In this document: positions 16,886-23,239 of the stretch, piece by piece
How the letters are laid out: each line of letters begins with the position of its first letter
How positions within the stretch are numbered: position 1 is the stretch's first letter
From: an uncultured Hungatella sp.
GTDB taxonomy: Bacteria; Bacillota; Clostridia; Lachnospirales; Lachnospiraceae
Reading direction: 5' to 3'
NCBI GenBank assembly: GCA_910585645.1
Contig: CAJUFP010000011.1
Coordinates: 1 to 33,067, forward strand
DNA: 33,067 bases
Translations under genes and position numbers: made by a program
Notes under the pieces: generated by a model
What the model saw: the letters and a program-made list of their open reading frames with translations, nothing else
What the model was told of the DNA's origin: nothing
Databases searched by the model: none

Positions 16886-16893
16886 TTACTAAA
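16886..16893. repeat. Right copy of 8-bp IS target-site duplication
   Basis: TTACTAAA, identical to 14937-14944, immediately outside the right inverted repeat. Confidence 0.88.
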
Positions 16894-17188
16894 ACGTCAA
16901 TCTTCCCGAAATAGCCCACGCAGGTTTTAATGATGGCGGCTCCTCCCTCCATGGAGCCCACGCTGCCGTAATTGGGTACCGCCCGTTTTCCCATGGCCCG
17001 GATTTCTTCCACAACCATGTCCGCAAATCTTGTGCCGTTCTCCGATACGCCGATATCATTGACCACCACATACTATATCGTTTTTTAGGGAATGTTTCAA
17101 TTTACGAGGAATGCCTGAAGTGTAAAAGTATACGTTTGGGGGAAATGGTGTAGTCTGGGTTAAGTGCAGGCCTAAAAAGAAATATAAG

Positions 17189-17217
17189 TTGTCAAGAGCC
17201 GGAAATCCGTATATAAT
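17189..17217 (+). promoter_or_regulatory. Sigma-70-type promoter of the Rpn-family gene
   Basis: TTGTCA (17189-17194), a 17-bp spacer and TATAAT (17212-17217) make a near-consensus promoter 48 bases upstream of the start codon. Confidence 0.85.
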
Positions 17218-17264
17218 GAAGGCAGGATTTATTTTGGAGAGCGCGCATCTGTGAAAGGACGAAG

Positions 17265-18191
17265 ATGCAAAAGAAGACACACGATTACGACAATGTTTTT
17301 AAGACCATGAAGAGCAAGCACAAACGGCTGTTTATCCCTGTGATTAACCATATTTTCGGGAAGGATTACCCCATGGATGTCAGGGTGGATGTGCTGCCGT
17401 CAGAGGGGTATCTGACAGAGCGTGAGACGGCGGACGGGAGCAAGGAGATCGAGGAGCAGATCTCTGATTTCCTCATCAGGATCGGGGATGAGGTCTATCT
17501 TCTGGAGAGCCAGAGCTATGACGACGGCTCCATGGCCATCCGGATCGCGGAGTACGCGTTTATCGTGGGCAGACAGTTTGCGGTCTGGGATATTGGCCAT
17601 GCCACGATCCCTATGCCAAGATTTTCCGTGATCTATGTAAAGAAGACTGACAGGACGCCGGACAGGACGATCATTACCTTTACGTTTCCCGACGGACAGC
17701 AGGTGGACTATGGGGCGGACAACGTGATCCTGGAGCGGTTTACAAGGGAAACCATTGTGGAAAAGAGGCTGTTTGTCTATATTCCCTTTTATATCGCCAG
17801 GTATGAAGCGCAGCTGACGTCGAAGGCTCCTATAGACGGAGCTGTGGAGGATCTGGAATATTTTCGGGATGAGATGGTGCGCCTTCATGGCGAAGGCGAG
17901 CTGACGGATGGGGAGCTGATCGACCTTATGGGATTTGTGAACACGATCATTACCCATATTACGAACGGAAATGAAAATGAGGAAAGGCTGGTGAAGATTA
18001 TGGGCGGAAGGGTTATTGAGACGGAATCCGAAAAGCTGATACGCCAGGGACAGATTCGGATGATCATTGAGTTAGGTCGTGAGGATGGGCTGGGAGATGA
18101 GGTTATCTTAAACAGGCTGAAGAAAAAGGCCGGCCTTTCTTTGGAGGAGGCGAAGGCCTGTATGGAGACCTACGGGGAGCAGACGGTGTAG
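17265..18191 (+). CDS. Rpn-family PD-(D/E)XK nuclease / transposase-like protein
   Basis: This 308-residue protein resembles the Rpn/PDDEXK_2 family (recombination-promoting nucleases, related to transposase_31). The N-terminus YDNVFKTMKSKHKRLFIPVIN is the family's helical start. The nuclease core is ISDFLIRIGDEVYLLESQS, with Asp68 and the E-x-Q pair Glu81/Gln83. The C-terminal 80 residues (GNENEERLVKIMGG to LSLEEAKACMETYG) form a helical tail also found, truncated, at 12711-13004. The ATG is preceded by AAAGGACGAAG, and a strong promoter and terminator make this a single-gene unit. Members are often multicopy in Lachnospiraceae genomes. The biological role is unclear; Escherichia coli Rpn proteins stimulate RecA-independent recombination. 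Confidence 0.85.
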   Translation: MQKKTHDYDNVFKTMKSKHKRLFIPVINHIFGKDYPMDVRVDVLPSEGYLTERETADGSKEIEEQISDFLIRIGDEVYLLESQSYDDGSMAIRIAEYAFIVGRQFAVWDIGHATIPMPRFSVIYVKKTDRTPDRTIITFTFPDGQQVDYGADNVILERFTRETIVEKRLFVYIPFYIARYEAQLTSKAPIDGAVEDLEYFRDEMVRLHGEGELTDGELIDLMGFVNTIITHITNGNENEERLVKIMGGRVIETESEKLIRQGQIRMIIELGREDGLGDEVILNRLKKKAGLSLEEAKACMETYGEQTV

Positions 18192-18197
18192 AGTTTT

Positions 18198-18245
18198 AAG
18201 GACCGGCTGGTTTTGTCTGGGGACAAAATCGCGCCGGTCCTTTTT
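18198..18245 (+). terminator. Intrinsic terminator after the Rpn-family gene
   Basis: GGACCGGC (18200-18207) pairs with GCCGGTCC (18233-18240). An inner TTTTGTC/GACAAAA stem extends the hairpin, and TTTTT follows. Confidence 0.88.
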
Positions 18246-18322
18246 CGCTTCCGTTATGTGCCTCGTAACGGATGAACAGCGGCTTTTTCACTGCCTTAAA
18301 CCATATATTTGCGCCACAGTGG

Positions 18323-18351
18323 TTGAGAAAACGGGAGAGAAGTAGTAAGAT
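18323..18351 (+). promoter_or_regulatory. Sigma-70-type promoter of the SRAP gene
   Basis: TTGAGA (18323-18328), a 17-bp spacer and TAAGAT (18346-18351) lie 27 bases before the start codon. No LexA-like operator was recognised. Confidence 0.65.
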
Positions 18352-18377
18352 AGAGGAAACTTTTTCAGGAGGGAGCC

Positions 18378-19025
18378 ATGTGTGGCAGATACTATATAAA
18401 TGAGGAGACGGCCCGGGAGATTGAGAAGGCAGCCGGGCTGGCGGACGAGATTCGGCGCGGGCCGTGGGCCATGGGAATCTCTCCGGGGGAGATCTGTCCT
18501 ACGGACAGAGCCCCCGTCCTGGCGGGGAGAGGAGGCAGCCTGCGCTGTAAGTGGGCCCGGTGGGGATTTTTGAGCGAACCGTTTCGAAAGAATCGGCGTT
18601 ACGGGGAGCCGTATCAGGAGAGAGAATCCCGGGAAAAGCAGGTGATCTTCCTTGCCAGGAGGGAGACGGTTATGGAAAAGCCTCTCTTTCGGGACAGTCT
18701 TTGCCATGACCGCGTTGCGGTTCCTGCGGCCTGGTTTTATGAGTGGAATGTGAGGAGGGAGAAGAATGCGTTTTACCGGACGGACAGCACGGTCCTGTTT
18801 ATGGCGGGAATCAGCCGGCAGTATGAGGACGGGGAACATTTTGTGATCCTGACCACAGGGGCCAACGCCTCTATGAGCCCGGTCCATGACCGGATGCCTC
18901 TGATCCTGGAAAAGGGGGATCTTGGGCCGTGGATCTTTGACGGCGGGAGGACGGAGGAGATACTTGAGAAACCGCCCTGTCTGCTGGGGCGAAGATGTGA
19001 TTATGAGCAGTTGAGTATGTTTTAG
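18378..19025 (+). CDS. SRAP-family (YedK/HMCES) abasic-site protease-like protein
   Basis: This 215-residue protein starts MCGRYY. Removal of Met exposes Cys2, the residue that in YedK/HMCES forms a thiazolidine crosslink with abasic sites in single-stranded DNA. Other family residues present are Glu122 (AWFYEW), His170 (PVHDRMP) and Arg94 in the block FLARRETV. That block corresponds to the family's INARxET, so the conserved active-site Asn (Asn75 of YedK) is Leu92 here. Ribosome site AGGAGGGAGCC precedes the ATG. It is transcribed alone, between the Rpn terminator and the palindromic repeat. Self-crosslinking to abasic sites is likely, but the Asn replacement might alter chemistry. Confidence 0.9.
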   Translation: MCGRYYINEETAREIEKAAGLADEIRRGPWAMGISPGEICPTDRAPVLAGRGGSLRCKWARWGFLSEPFRKNRRYGEPYQERESREKQVIFLARRETVMEKPLFRDSLCHDRVAVPAAWFYEWNVRREKNAFYRTDSTVLFMAGISRQYEDGEHFVILTTGANASMSPVHDRMPLILEKGDLGPWIFDGGRTEEILEKPPCLLGRRCDYEQLSMF

Positions 19026-19047
19026 GAGTTTAAGAACGATTTCGGCG

Positions 19048-19216
19048 ATATAATTGAGTGAGCAAAGGGGGCGAGGGGTGTCGCAGAGCCAGTCAGAGAA
19101 GGAGAGATGTCCTGTCCGGGTTCGGAATGCTTGGCATATCTGAACCCGAACGACACACAGCCCGCCTTCCCTCCCTGGCTCCACGACTCCCCCGCCCATT
19201 GCTCACTCAATTATAT
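19048..19216. repeat. Complete 169-bp palindromic element (copy 2)
   Basis: The outer 18 bases ATATAATTGAGTGAGCAA (19048-19065) and their exact reverse complement at 19199-19216 enclose imperfect arms of about 75-80 bases. Blocks such as GAGCCAG/CTGGCTC, GAAGG/CCTTC and CGGGTTC/GAACCCG lie along the arms. The tip is ATGCTTGGCAT. It carries no gene and no T-run. The right half recurs at 1-103. It has the look of a MITE- or REP-like dispersed element that can fold as a long RNA hairpin or DNA cruciform. Confidence 0.8.
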
Positions 19217-19340
19217 ATCAATAGGACAAACTTAAAGTTCCCGGTTTACCTGAATTAGGAATCCGATTCCCCAAAAAAGCGGCAGATGCATGGGAAGGGT
19301 GGGTGGAGAAGTGACCAGAGGAAAAATAACAGGAGAAGAA

Positions 19341-19937
19341 ATGACAGGTAAAAATATAACAGGCCAAGGCATCCTTGTATGCGGATGCAACGGCAGCGGG
19401 AAGAGCACCCTTGGAAAGGCTCTGGCGAAACGGCTGGGGTATCACTTTATTGACAATGAGGATCTGTTTTTTCCAAAGACCGGCGGGGATTATGTGTACG
19501 ATTCCCCCAGGTCAAAGGAGGAGGCAAAAAGGCTTCTGGCAGAGGAGATCAGAGGCCATGGGCGGTTTGTCCTTGCGGCGGTGAAGGGGGATTACGGAAG
19601 TGAGATCCTGTCTGCCTGCGAACTTGCGGTGGTGATCCGGATTCCGGAGGATATAAGGAGGCAGAGGGTGCGGGACCGCTCCTTTCAGAAGTTTGGGGAG
19701 AGGATGCTTCCCGGCGGGGATCTGTATGAGAAGGAGCAGCGTTTTTTTCGGATGGTGGAGCAAAGAAAGGCCGGGGACAGTGAGGAGTGGGCGGATTCCC
19801 TGGGCTGTGCCGTCATAAAGGTGGACGGGACGAAGCCGATTTGGGAGAATGTGGAGATAATCGCCGGATTTCTGTCTGGGGAGGGAAGGGCGGAAACGGG
19901 ACGGGACGGCGGTTCTTCACAGGGAAGGCAAATTTAG
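19341..19937 (+). CDS. P-loop kinase-like NTPase (AAA_18 / shikimate-kinase-like fold)
   Basis: This 198-residue protein opens with ILVCGCNGSGKSTLGKALAKRLGYHFIDNEDLFF. It has a Walker A (Gly15 to Thr23) followed by the acidic pair typical of small-molecule kinases such as shikimate, gluconate or nucleoside kinases. A lid-like arginine-rich stretch, IPEDIRRQRVRDRSFQKFG, lies mid-protein. The substrate cannot be told. ATG 19341 is chosen over 19290 because AGGAGAAGAA precedes it and the P-loop then begins at the usual distance. The C-terminal 15 residues are Gly/Arg-rich. It ends 15 bases before the response-regulator gene and could be co-transcribed with it. Confidence 0.75.
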   Translation: MTGKNITGQGILVCGCNGSGKSTLGKALAKRLGYHFIDNEDLFFPKTGGDYVYDSPRSKEEAKRLLAEEIRGHGRFVLAAVKGDYGSEILSACELAVVIRIPEDIRRQRVRDRSFQKFGERMLPGGDLYEKEQRFFRMVEQRKAGDSEEWADSLGCAVIKVDGTKPIWENVEIIAGFLSGEGRAETGRDGGSSQGRQI

Positions 19938-19952
19938 AGGGGAGAAAAGACC

Positions 19953-20669
19953 ATGATATCCATTGCGGTTTGTGACGATGAACTTTTGGACTGCGTGACG
20001 ATTTCGGCCCAGATCAGAACCATCATGGAGGAGCTGGGCGCTGCCTTCAGCATCGAACAGTTTCGAAGCGGCGGGGAGCTTTTAAAATCCCTGGGGCGGT
20101 TTGACATTATTTTTCTGGACATTCTCATGGAGGGGATGGACGGCATGGAGACGGCAAGGCGGTGCCGCAGTCTGGCCTTTGACAAGGTGCTGGTGTTTTT
20201 CTCCTCCAGCCGGGACTATGTGTTTGACGCCTACGATGTGGAGGCCTTCCACTACCTGGTAAAGCCTGTGGATGAGGGAAAGCTGAAACATGTGCTGAAA
20301 CGGGCCCTGGAGCGGCAGAGGCAGACCCCCCGGGATTACATTGTGGTCAGCAGGGAGAGGCAGACGAGAAAGCTTTTCCTGGATTCGGTCCGGTATTTTG
20401 AGATCTGGGGAAGACAGATTGAGGTTCATGAGGAGCATGAGGTTTTTACCTGGTATGAGCAGATCGGGGCTCTGGAGAGGCAGCTTAAGGGCAAAGGATT
20501 TTTCCGGTGCCATAAAAGTTATCTCATCAATCTGGGGCATGTGGAGGTGTACAACCGGAAGGAGGCGATCCTGGACAACGGGGAGCGGATCCTGATCGCC
20601 AGGCGCAGGTATGAGCAGTTCTGCCAGGAGATGGTGGAGTACATGAGAAAAAGCGGGGGAATTCTGTGA
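19953..20669 (+). CDS. LytTR-type response regulator (AgrA/LytR family)
   Basis: This 238-residue transcription factor has an N-terminal receiver domain. Its acidic pocket is Asp8/Asp9 (VCDDE), the phospho-acceptor is Asp56 (IIFLDILMEGMDGME), the Ser switch lies in FFSSSRDYVFDAY, and the Lys is in YLVKPV. A C-terminal LytTR DNA-binding domain (about 115-232) carries RKLFLDSVRYFEIWGRQIEVH and FFRCHKSYLINLGHVEVY. GAGGGGAGAAAAGACC precedes the ATG. The stop overlaps the GTG start of the kinase gene, so the two are a pair. The target genes are unknown, and no peptide-pheromone or transporter genes are adjacent. Confidence 0.93.
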   Translation: MISIAVCDDELLDCVTISAQIRTIMEELGAAFSIEQFRSGGELLKSLGRFDIIFLDILMEGMDGMETARRCRSLAFDKVLVFFSSSRDYVFDAYDVEAFHYLVKPVDEGKLKHVLKRALERQRQTPRDYIVVSRERQTRKLFLDSVRYFEIWGRQIEVHEEHEVFTWYEQIGALERQLKGKGFFRCHKSYLINLGHVEVYNRKEAILDNGERILIARRRYEQFCQEMVEYMRKSGGIL

Positions 20670-22375
20670 GCGGGGCGGCAAAGATTTGGGACGGGGCGCT
20701 GTGGCTGGTGTGCTGCATTCTGTATACAGGGTGTATTTCCCGGTTTTTCGGGAGGCATCTGAAAGGGGGAAGGCGGCAGGAGGCAGTCTTTGGGGCACTG
20801 TACTTTGGCGGACGCCTGCTTCTGAGAATGTGGGCATTGGGAGAGGAAGTTCCCTATATTCTCTATGCGGCGTGCAGCCATATGCTGGTGGTGATCCTTG
20901 TGACGGCGGTGTTTGGAGGGGAGAAGGAGAAGCGGCTTTTGGCGGCAGTCCTTGGGCTGGTTATGACGGAGCTTGTGTGGAATTTCGGGGAGTCCTTTCT
21001 CACCTGCGGAGCTCTTTTGCTGACCCGGGCCGCAGAGGCCGGAGGGCAGGACGCGGCGGCCATAGGGCCCTGGACCGGAAGAATCCTTGGGATTATGACG
21101 TACGGGGCGGGGATATGGGCTGTGGGCCGGCTGTCAAAAGCCCTTGAGCCGGTTTTTGCGGATAAGAGGAGGAGCTTTTATCTGTGCCTGTCAGCGCCTT
21201 TAGGGTGCCTGCTCTTTGTGACGGATCTTGTGAACTGGGGCGCCAGCAACGGCATCCTGGTTCAGGGACGGGAAATTTTCGGGCCGTTTGAGAACCAGCT
21301 TTTCAGTCACGGCGCCATGTGCATCTTTACGGGGCTTTCCATGGCAGCGGCCGGTTTTTTTGTCTTTGGGACGGAGAGGATCTGGAGGGAGGAGCAGGAG
21401 CGGGAGCAGTACCGGGCCCAGGTGACTTACTATGAGATGATGGAGGAGCAGTACAGCCGGATGGAGCGGCTGCGCCATGACATGAAAAACCATATGCTGG
21501 CCCTGGAGAACCTGGTGCAAAACCGGCAGTGGCAGCAGGCCGGGGAGTATCTGCGGGGGATGACAGAGATGGGCGGCGTGGGGGCCGGGGATGAGGCTAC
21601 GGGAAGCCTGGTGATGGATGCCCTTCTGTACCATAAAAGGCAGAAGGCCCTGGAACATCATATCCGCTGGCAATGCGACGTCAGGGTGCCGAAAGACTGC
21701 TCTGTGAAGGAGACAGATCTGTGCATCATTGCGGGGAATATTCTGGACAACGCCCTGGAGGCCAGCCTTGGGCTTTGCGGGGAGGACGACCCCTTTATCC
21801 AGGTGTACATGGGTAAGATAAAAAAGTGCCTGTTTCTGGAGGCTCGAAACCGCATGGAGGCGGGGAAAGAGGGAAGGAGAGGGGAAAACGGCAGCGGAGA
21901 TGGGAGGGGCGGCAAAAGTCAGGGACCTGGAAATCGCAAAATAGGCGGCGAGTTGGAACCCTGTGGCCGCGAAAAAGGCAGTGAGTCGGAATCCGGCGAG
22001 CGCAAAACAGACGGTGGGTTGGAACCTGGCGGCCGCGAAACAGGCGGTGAGTTGGAATTTTGCGGCGATCAGAAAGTCAGCCAGCGTCAGAAACCCGGTG
22101 ATGAGTTGGAGCTTGGCGACCGCCGGAAACTCGGCCATGAGTCGGAACCCGGCCATGAGTCAGGAACCAGCGGCGGCCCCAAACCTTGCCGCGGCCAGCG
22201 CCTCTCCAGGAAGGGGCAGGAGGCTTTCCACAGACACGGTCTGGGACTTGGCAATATCAGGGCGGCGGCTGACCGATACAACGGGGCGGTTTGCGTGGAG
22301 ACGGAAAATGGCATCTTTACCATATCGGTCCTTTTGCCGCTGTACCCGGAAGCTTACAATCCGGACAGAGACTGA
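20666..22375 (+). CDS. GHKL-type sensor histidine kinase with a repeat insertion in the ATPase domain
   Basis: This 569-residue membrane kinase partners the LytTR regulator. Its GTG start lies in the overlapping GTGA. The first 240 residues hold about six membrane segments, and a coiled stretch leads to the dimerisation motif RLRHDMKNHML (phospho-acceptor His271). The N-box is GNILDNALEA (Asn358) and the G-box is HGLGLGNIRAA (about 524-533). In related kinases these boxes are roughly 70-80 residues apart. Here the distance is about 167, because a Gly/Glu/Arg-rich, low-complexity segment (about 395-515) is inserted in the ATP-lid region. The insertion includes degenerate 11-residue repeats of the type GGELEPCGREK (from residue 427). 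No frameshift is visible. Confidence 0.88.
   Translation: MSGAAKIWDGALWLVCCILYTGCISRFFGRHLKGGRRQEAVFGALYFGGRLLLRMWALGEEVPYILYAACSHMLVVILVTAVFGGEKEKRLLAAVLGLVMTELVWNFGESFLTCGALLLTRAAEAGGQDAAAIGPWTGRILGIMTYGAGIWAVGRLSKALEPVFADKRRSFYLCLSAPLGCLLFVTDLVNWGASNGILVQGREIFGPFENQLFSHGAMCIFTGLSMAAAGFFVFGTERIWREEQEREQYRAQVTYYEMMEEQYSRMERLRHDMKNHMLALENLVQNRQWQQAGEYLRGMTEMGGVGAGDEATGSLVMDALLYHKRQKALEHHIRWQCDVRVPKDCSVKETDLCIIAGNILDNALEASLGLCGEDDPFIQVYMGKIKKCLFLEARNRMEAGKEGRRGENGSGDGRGGKSQGPGNRKIGGELEPCGREKGSESESGERKTDGGLEPGGRETGGELEFCGDQKVSQRQKPGDELELGDRRKLGHESEPGHESGTSGGPKPCRGQRLSRKGQEAFHRHGLGLGNIRAAADRYNGAVCVETENGIFTISVLLPLYPEAYNPDRD
21944..22165 (+). repeat. Degenerate 33-bp tandem repeats inside the sensor-kinase gene
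   Basis: Successive units each encode variants of G-G-E-L-E-P-x-G-R-E-x: GGELEPCGREK, GSESESGERKT, DGGLEPGGRET, GGELEFCGDQK, then more divergent GDELELGDRRK and GHESEPGHESG. At DNA level the core GGCGGTGAGTTGGAA recurs. The array is in frame and interrupts the ATP-binding domain. Confidence 0.8.
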
Positions 22376-22608
22376 AAAAGGAAAGTGCCGGAAGCATTTA
22401 CCGCCCATGACACGAAAAAAGCCGTTTGTTCCACAATCCTAAAACTTCCTTTTGCAGGGCCGAAATAATAATTGTCGGAAGCAAGCGACGAGATTGTTTC
22501 GGAGACTCGCACTGTTTTTGCGTCACTGTGTTTGGGCCGTAACTTCCGGGACGGCATTGGGGAGGGCGCAAAGATCTGTGAGAGCAGCCGGAGAAAGGAG
22601 ACCAGAAT

Positions 22609-23121
22609 ATGAACGCAAAGACCATGGAAGGCCTGGCAGGGGCCAGCGCCAGTATGAGCCTGATATCCACTCCCATGAATGTGGCCAAAGAGGCGGAGCG
22701 AAAAGGCGACACGGACAAGATGCAGCGGGCCCTTGGGTACGCCGCCGGCATGAAGGACCAGGCCGAGGAGTACGGAAAAAAGGCCGAAAAAGGCATGAAG
22801 GCCGATGCCGAGGAGGCAAAGAAGCAGGAGAAGCTGCGCCAGGAGGAGCTGATCGAGGCCAGGCGCAAAGAGCGGGAAGAACAGGAAAAGCGGCTGAAAG
22901 GGGAAGGGGCAGGCAGTGAAGCTTCAAGTTTCGATTCCGTGGAGATCAGCCCGGAGGGAAAGAGCCAGGCGGGAGCGGCAGATGACACAGCTACCGACGG
23001 CTCCGACACCGCAGGCGCCGCGGCAGCTGCCGACAGCCCGGGGGATATGGTTTATGACAAATCCGGAGAGAGCGCCCAGGTGGCAGCGGCAGAGGGAGCT
23101 TATGTGGATGTGAGTGTATAA
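22609..23121 (+). CDS. Ala/Lys/Glu-rich protein of unknown function (170 aa)
   Basis: No named family is recognised. Residues 1-60 look like a small amphipathic domain (MNAKTMEGLAGASASMSLIS, then VAKEAERKGDTDKMQRALGYAAGMKDQAEEY). Residues about 55-100 form a charged, probably coiled-coil helix rich in Lys, Glu and Arg. The remainder is Ala/Ser/Asp-rich and likely disordered. There is no signal peptide or membrane segment. AGAAAGGAGACCAGAAT precedes the ATG. It follows the kinase gene by 233 bases in which I see no promoter or RNA. It ends 54 bases before a strong hairpin terminator, so expression as a separate or terminal unit is plausible. Confidence 0.65.
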   Translation: MNAKTMEGLAGASASMSLISTPMNVAKEAERKGDTDKMQRALGYAAGMKDQAEEYGKKAEKGMKADAEEAKKQEKLRQEELIEARRKEREEQEKRLKGEGAGSEASSFDSVEISPEGKSQAGAADDTATDGSDTAGAAAAADSPGDMVYDKSGESAQVAAAEGAYVDVSV

Positions 23122-23175
23122 GACAGGCGAATGTGCCGGATTATAATAGGAAGCATAATCCCGGCATAAAAGGGG

Positions 23176-23224
23176 CAGGCCGGAAATCCCCGGGTGAGAG
23201 GGGATTTCCGGCCTGTCGGTTTTT
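23176..23224. terminator. Bidirectional intrinsic terminator between convergent genes
   Basis: CAGGCCGGAAATCCCC (23176-23191) pairs perfectly over 16 bp with GGGGATTTCCGGCCTG (23200-23215). TCGGTTTTT follows on the plus strand. On the minus strand CCCCTTTTA follows, so it can also end the ammonium-transporter transcript. Confidence 0.88.
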
Positions 23225-23239
23225 CCGGATTATTCCACA

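Larger units (their letters stand above)
14640..17071 (-). pseudogene. SDR-family dehydrogenase remnant, split by an insertion sequence
   Basis: On the minus strand the 5' part (17071 to 16886) reads VVNDIGVSENGTRFADMVV, then EIRAMGKRAVPNYGSVGSMEGG and FGKIDVLV. The frame resumes beyond the insertion (14944 downwards) as VNNAGNHIMGSILDGTEE. Joining the two restores the SDR block DVLVNNAG exactly. The glycine-rich NAD-binding start is missing upstream of 17071. About 100 residues, including the catalytic YxxxK, are missing between YAIHMK and RSPEHVAAIAAYLGSDKA. Recognisable C-terminal text ends near 14650. The gene was therefore already or subsequently decayed, not just interrupted. The 14536-14640 stretch holds nothing I recognise. 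Confidence 0.75.

Noticed and set aside
21200..22156. Long minus-strand open frame opposite the sensor kinase
   Set aside because: It is antisense to a gene with clear kinase motifs, has repetitive low-complexity translation and no ribosome site; a GC-rich shadow.
21944..22165. Repeats considered as a CRISPR-like array
   Set aside because: The units are degenerate, contiguous without unique spacers and in frame within the kinase gene.
19953..22375. Possible agr-type quorum-sensing locus
   Set aside because: The regulator and kinase types fit, but there is no AgrB-like protease or short pheromone precursor nearby.
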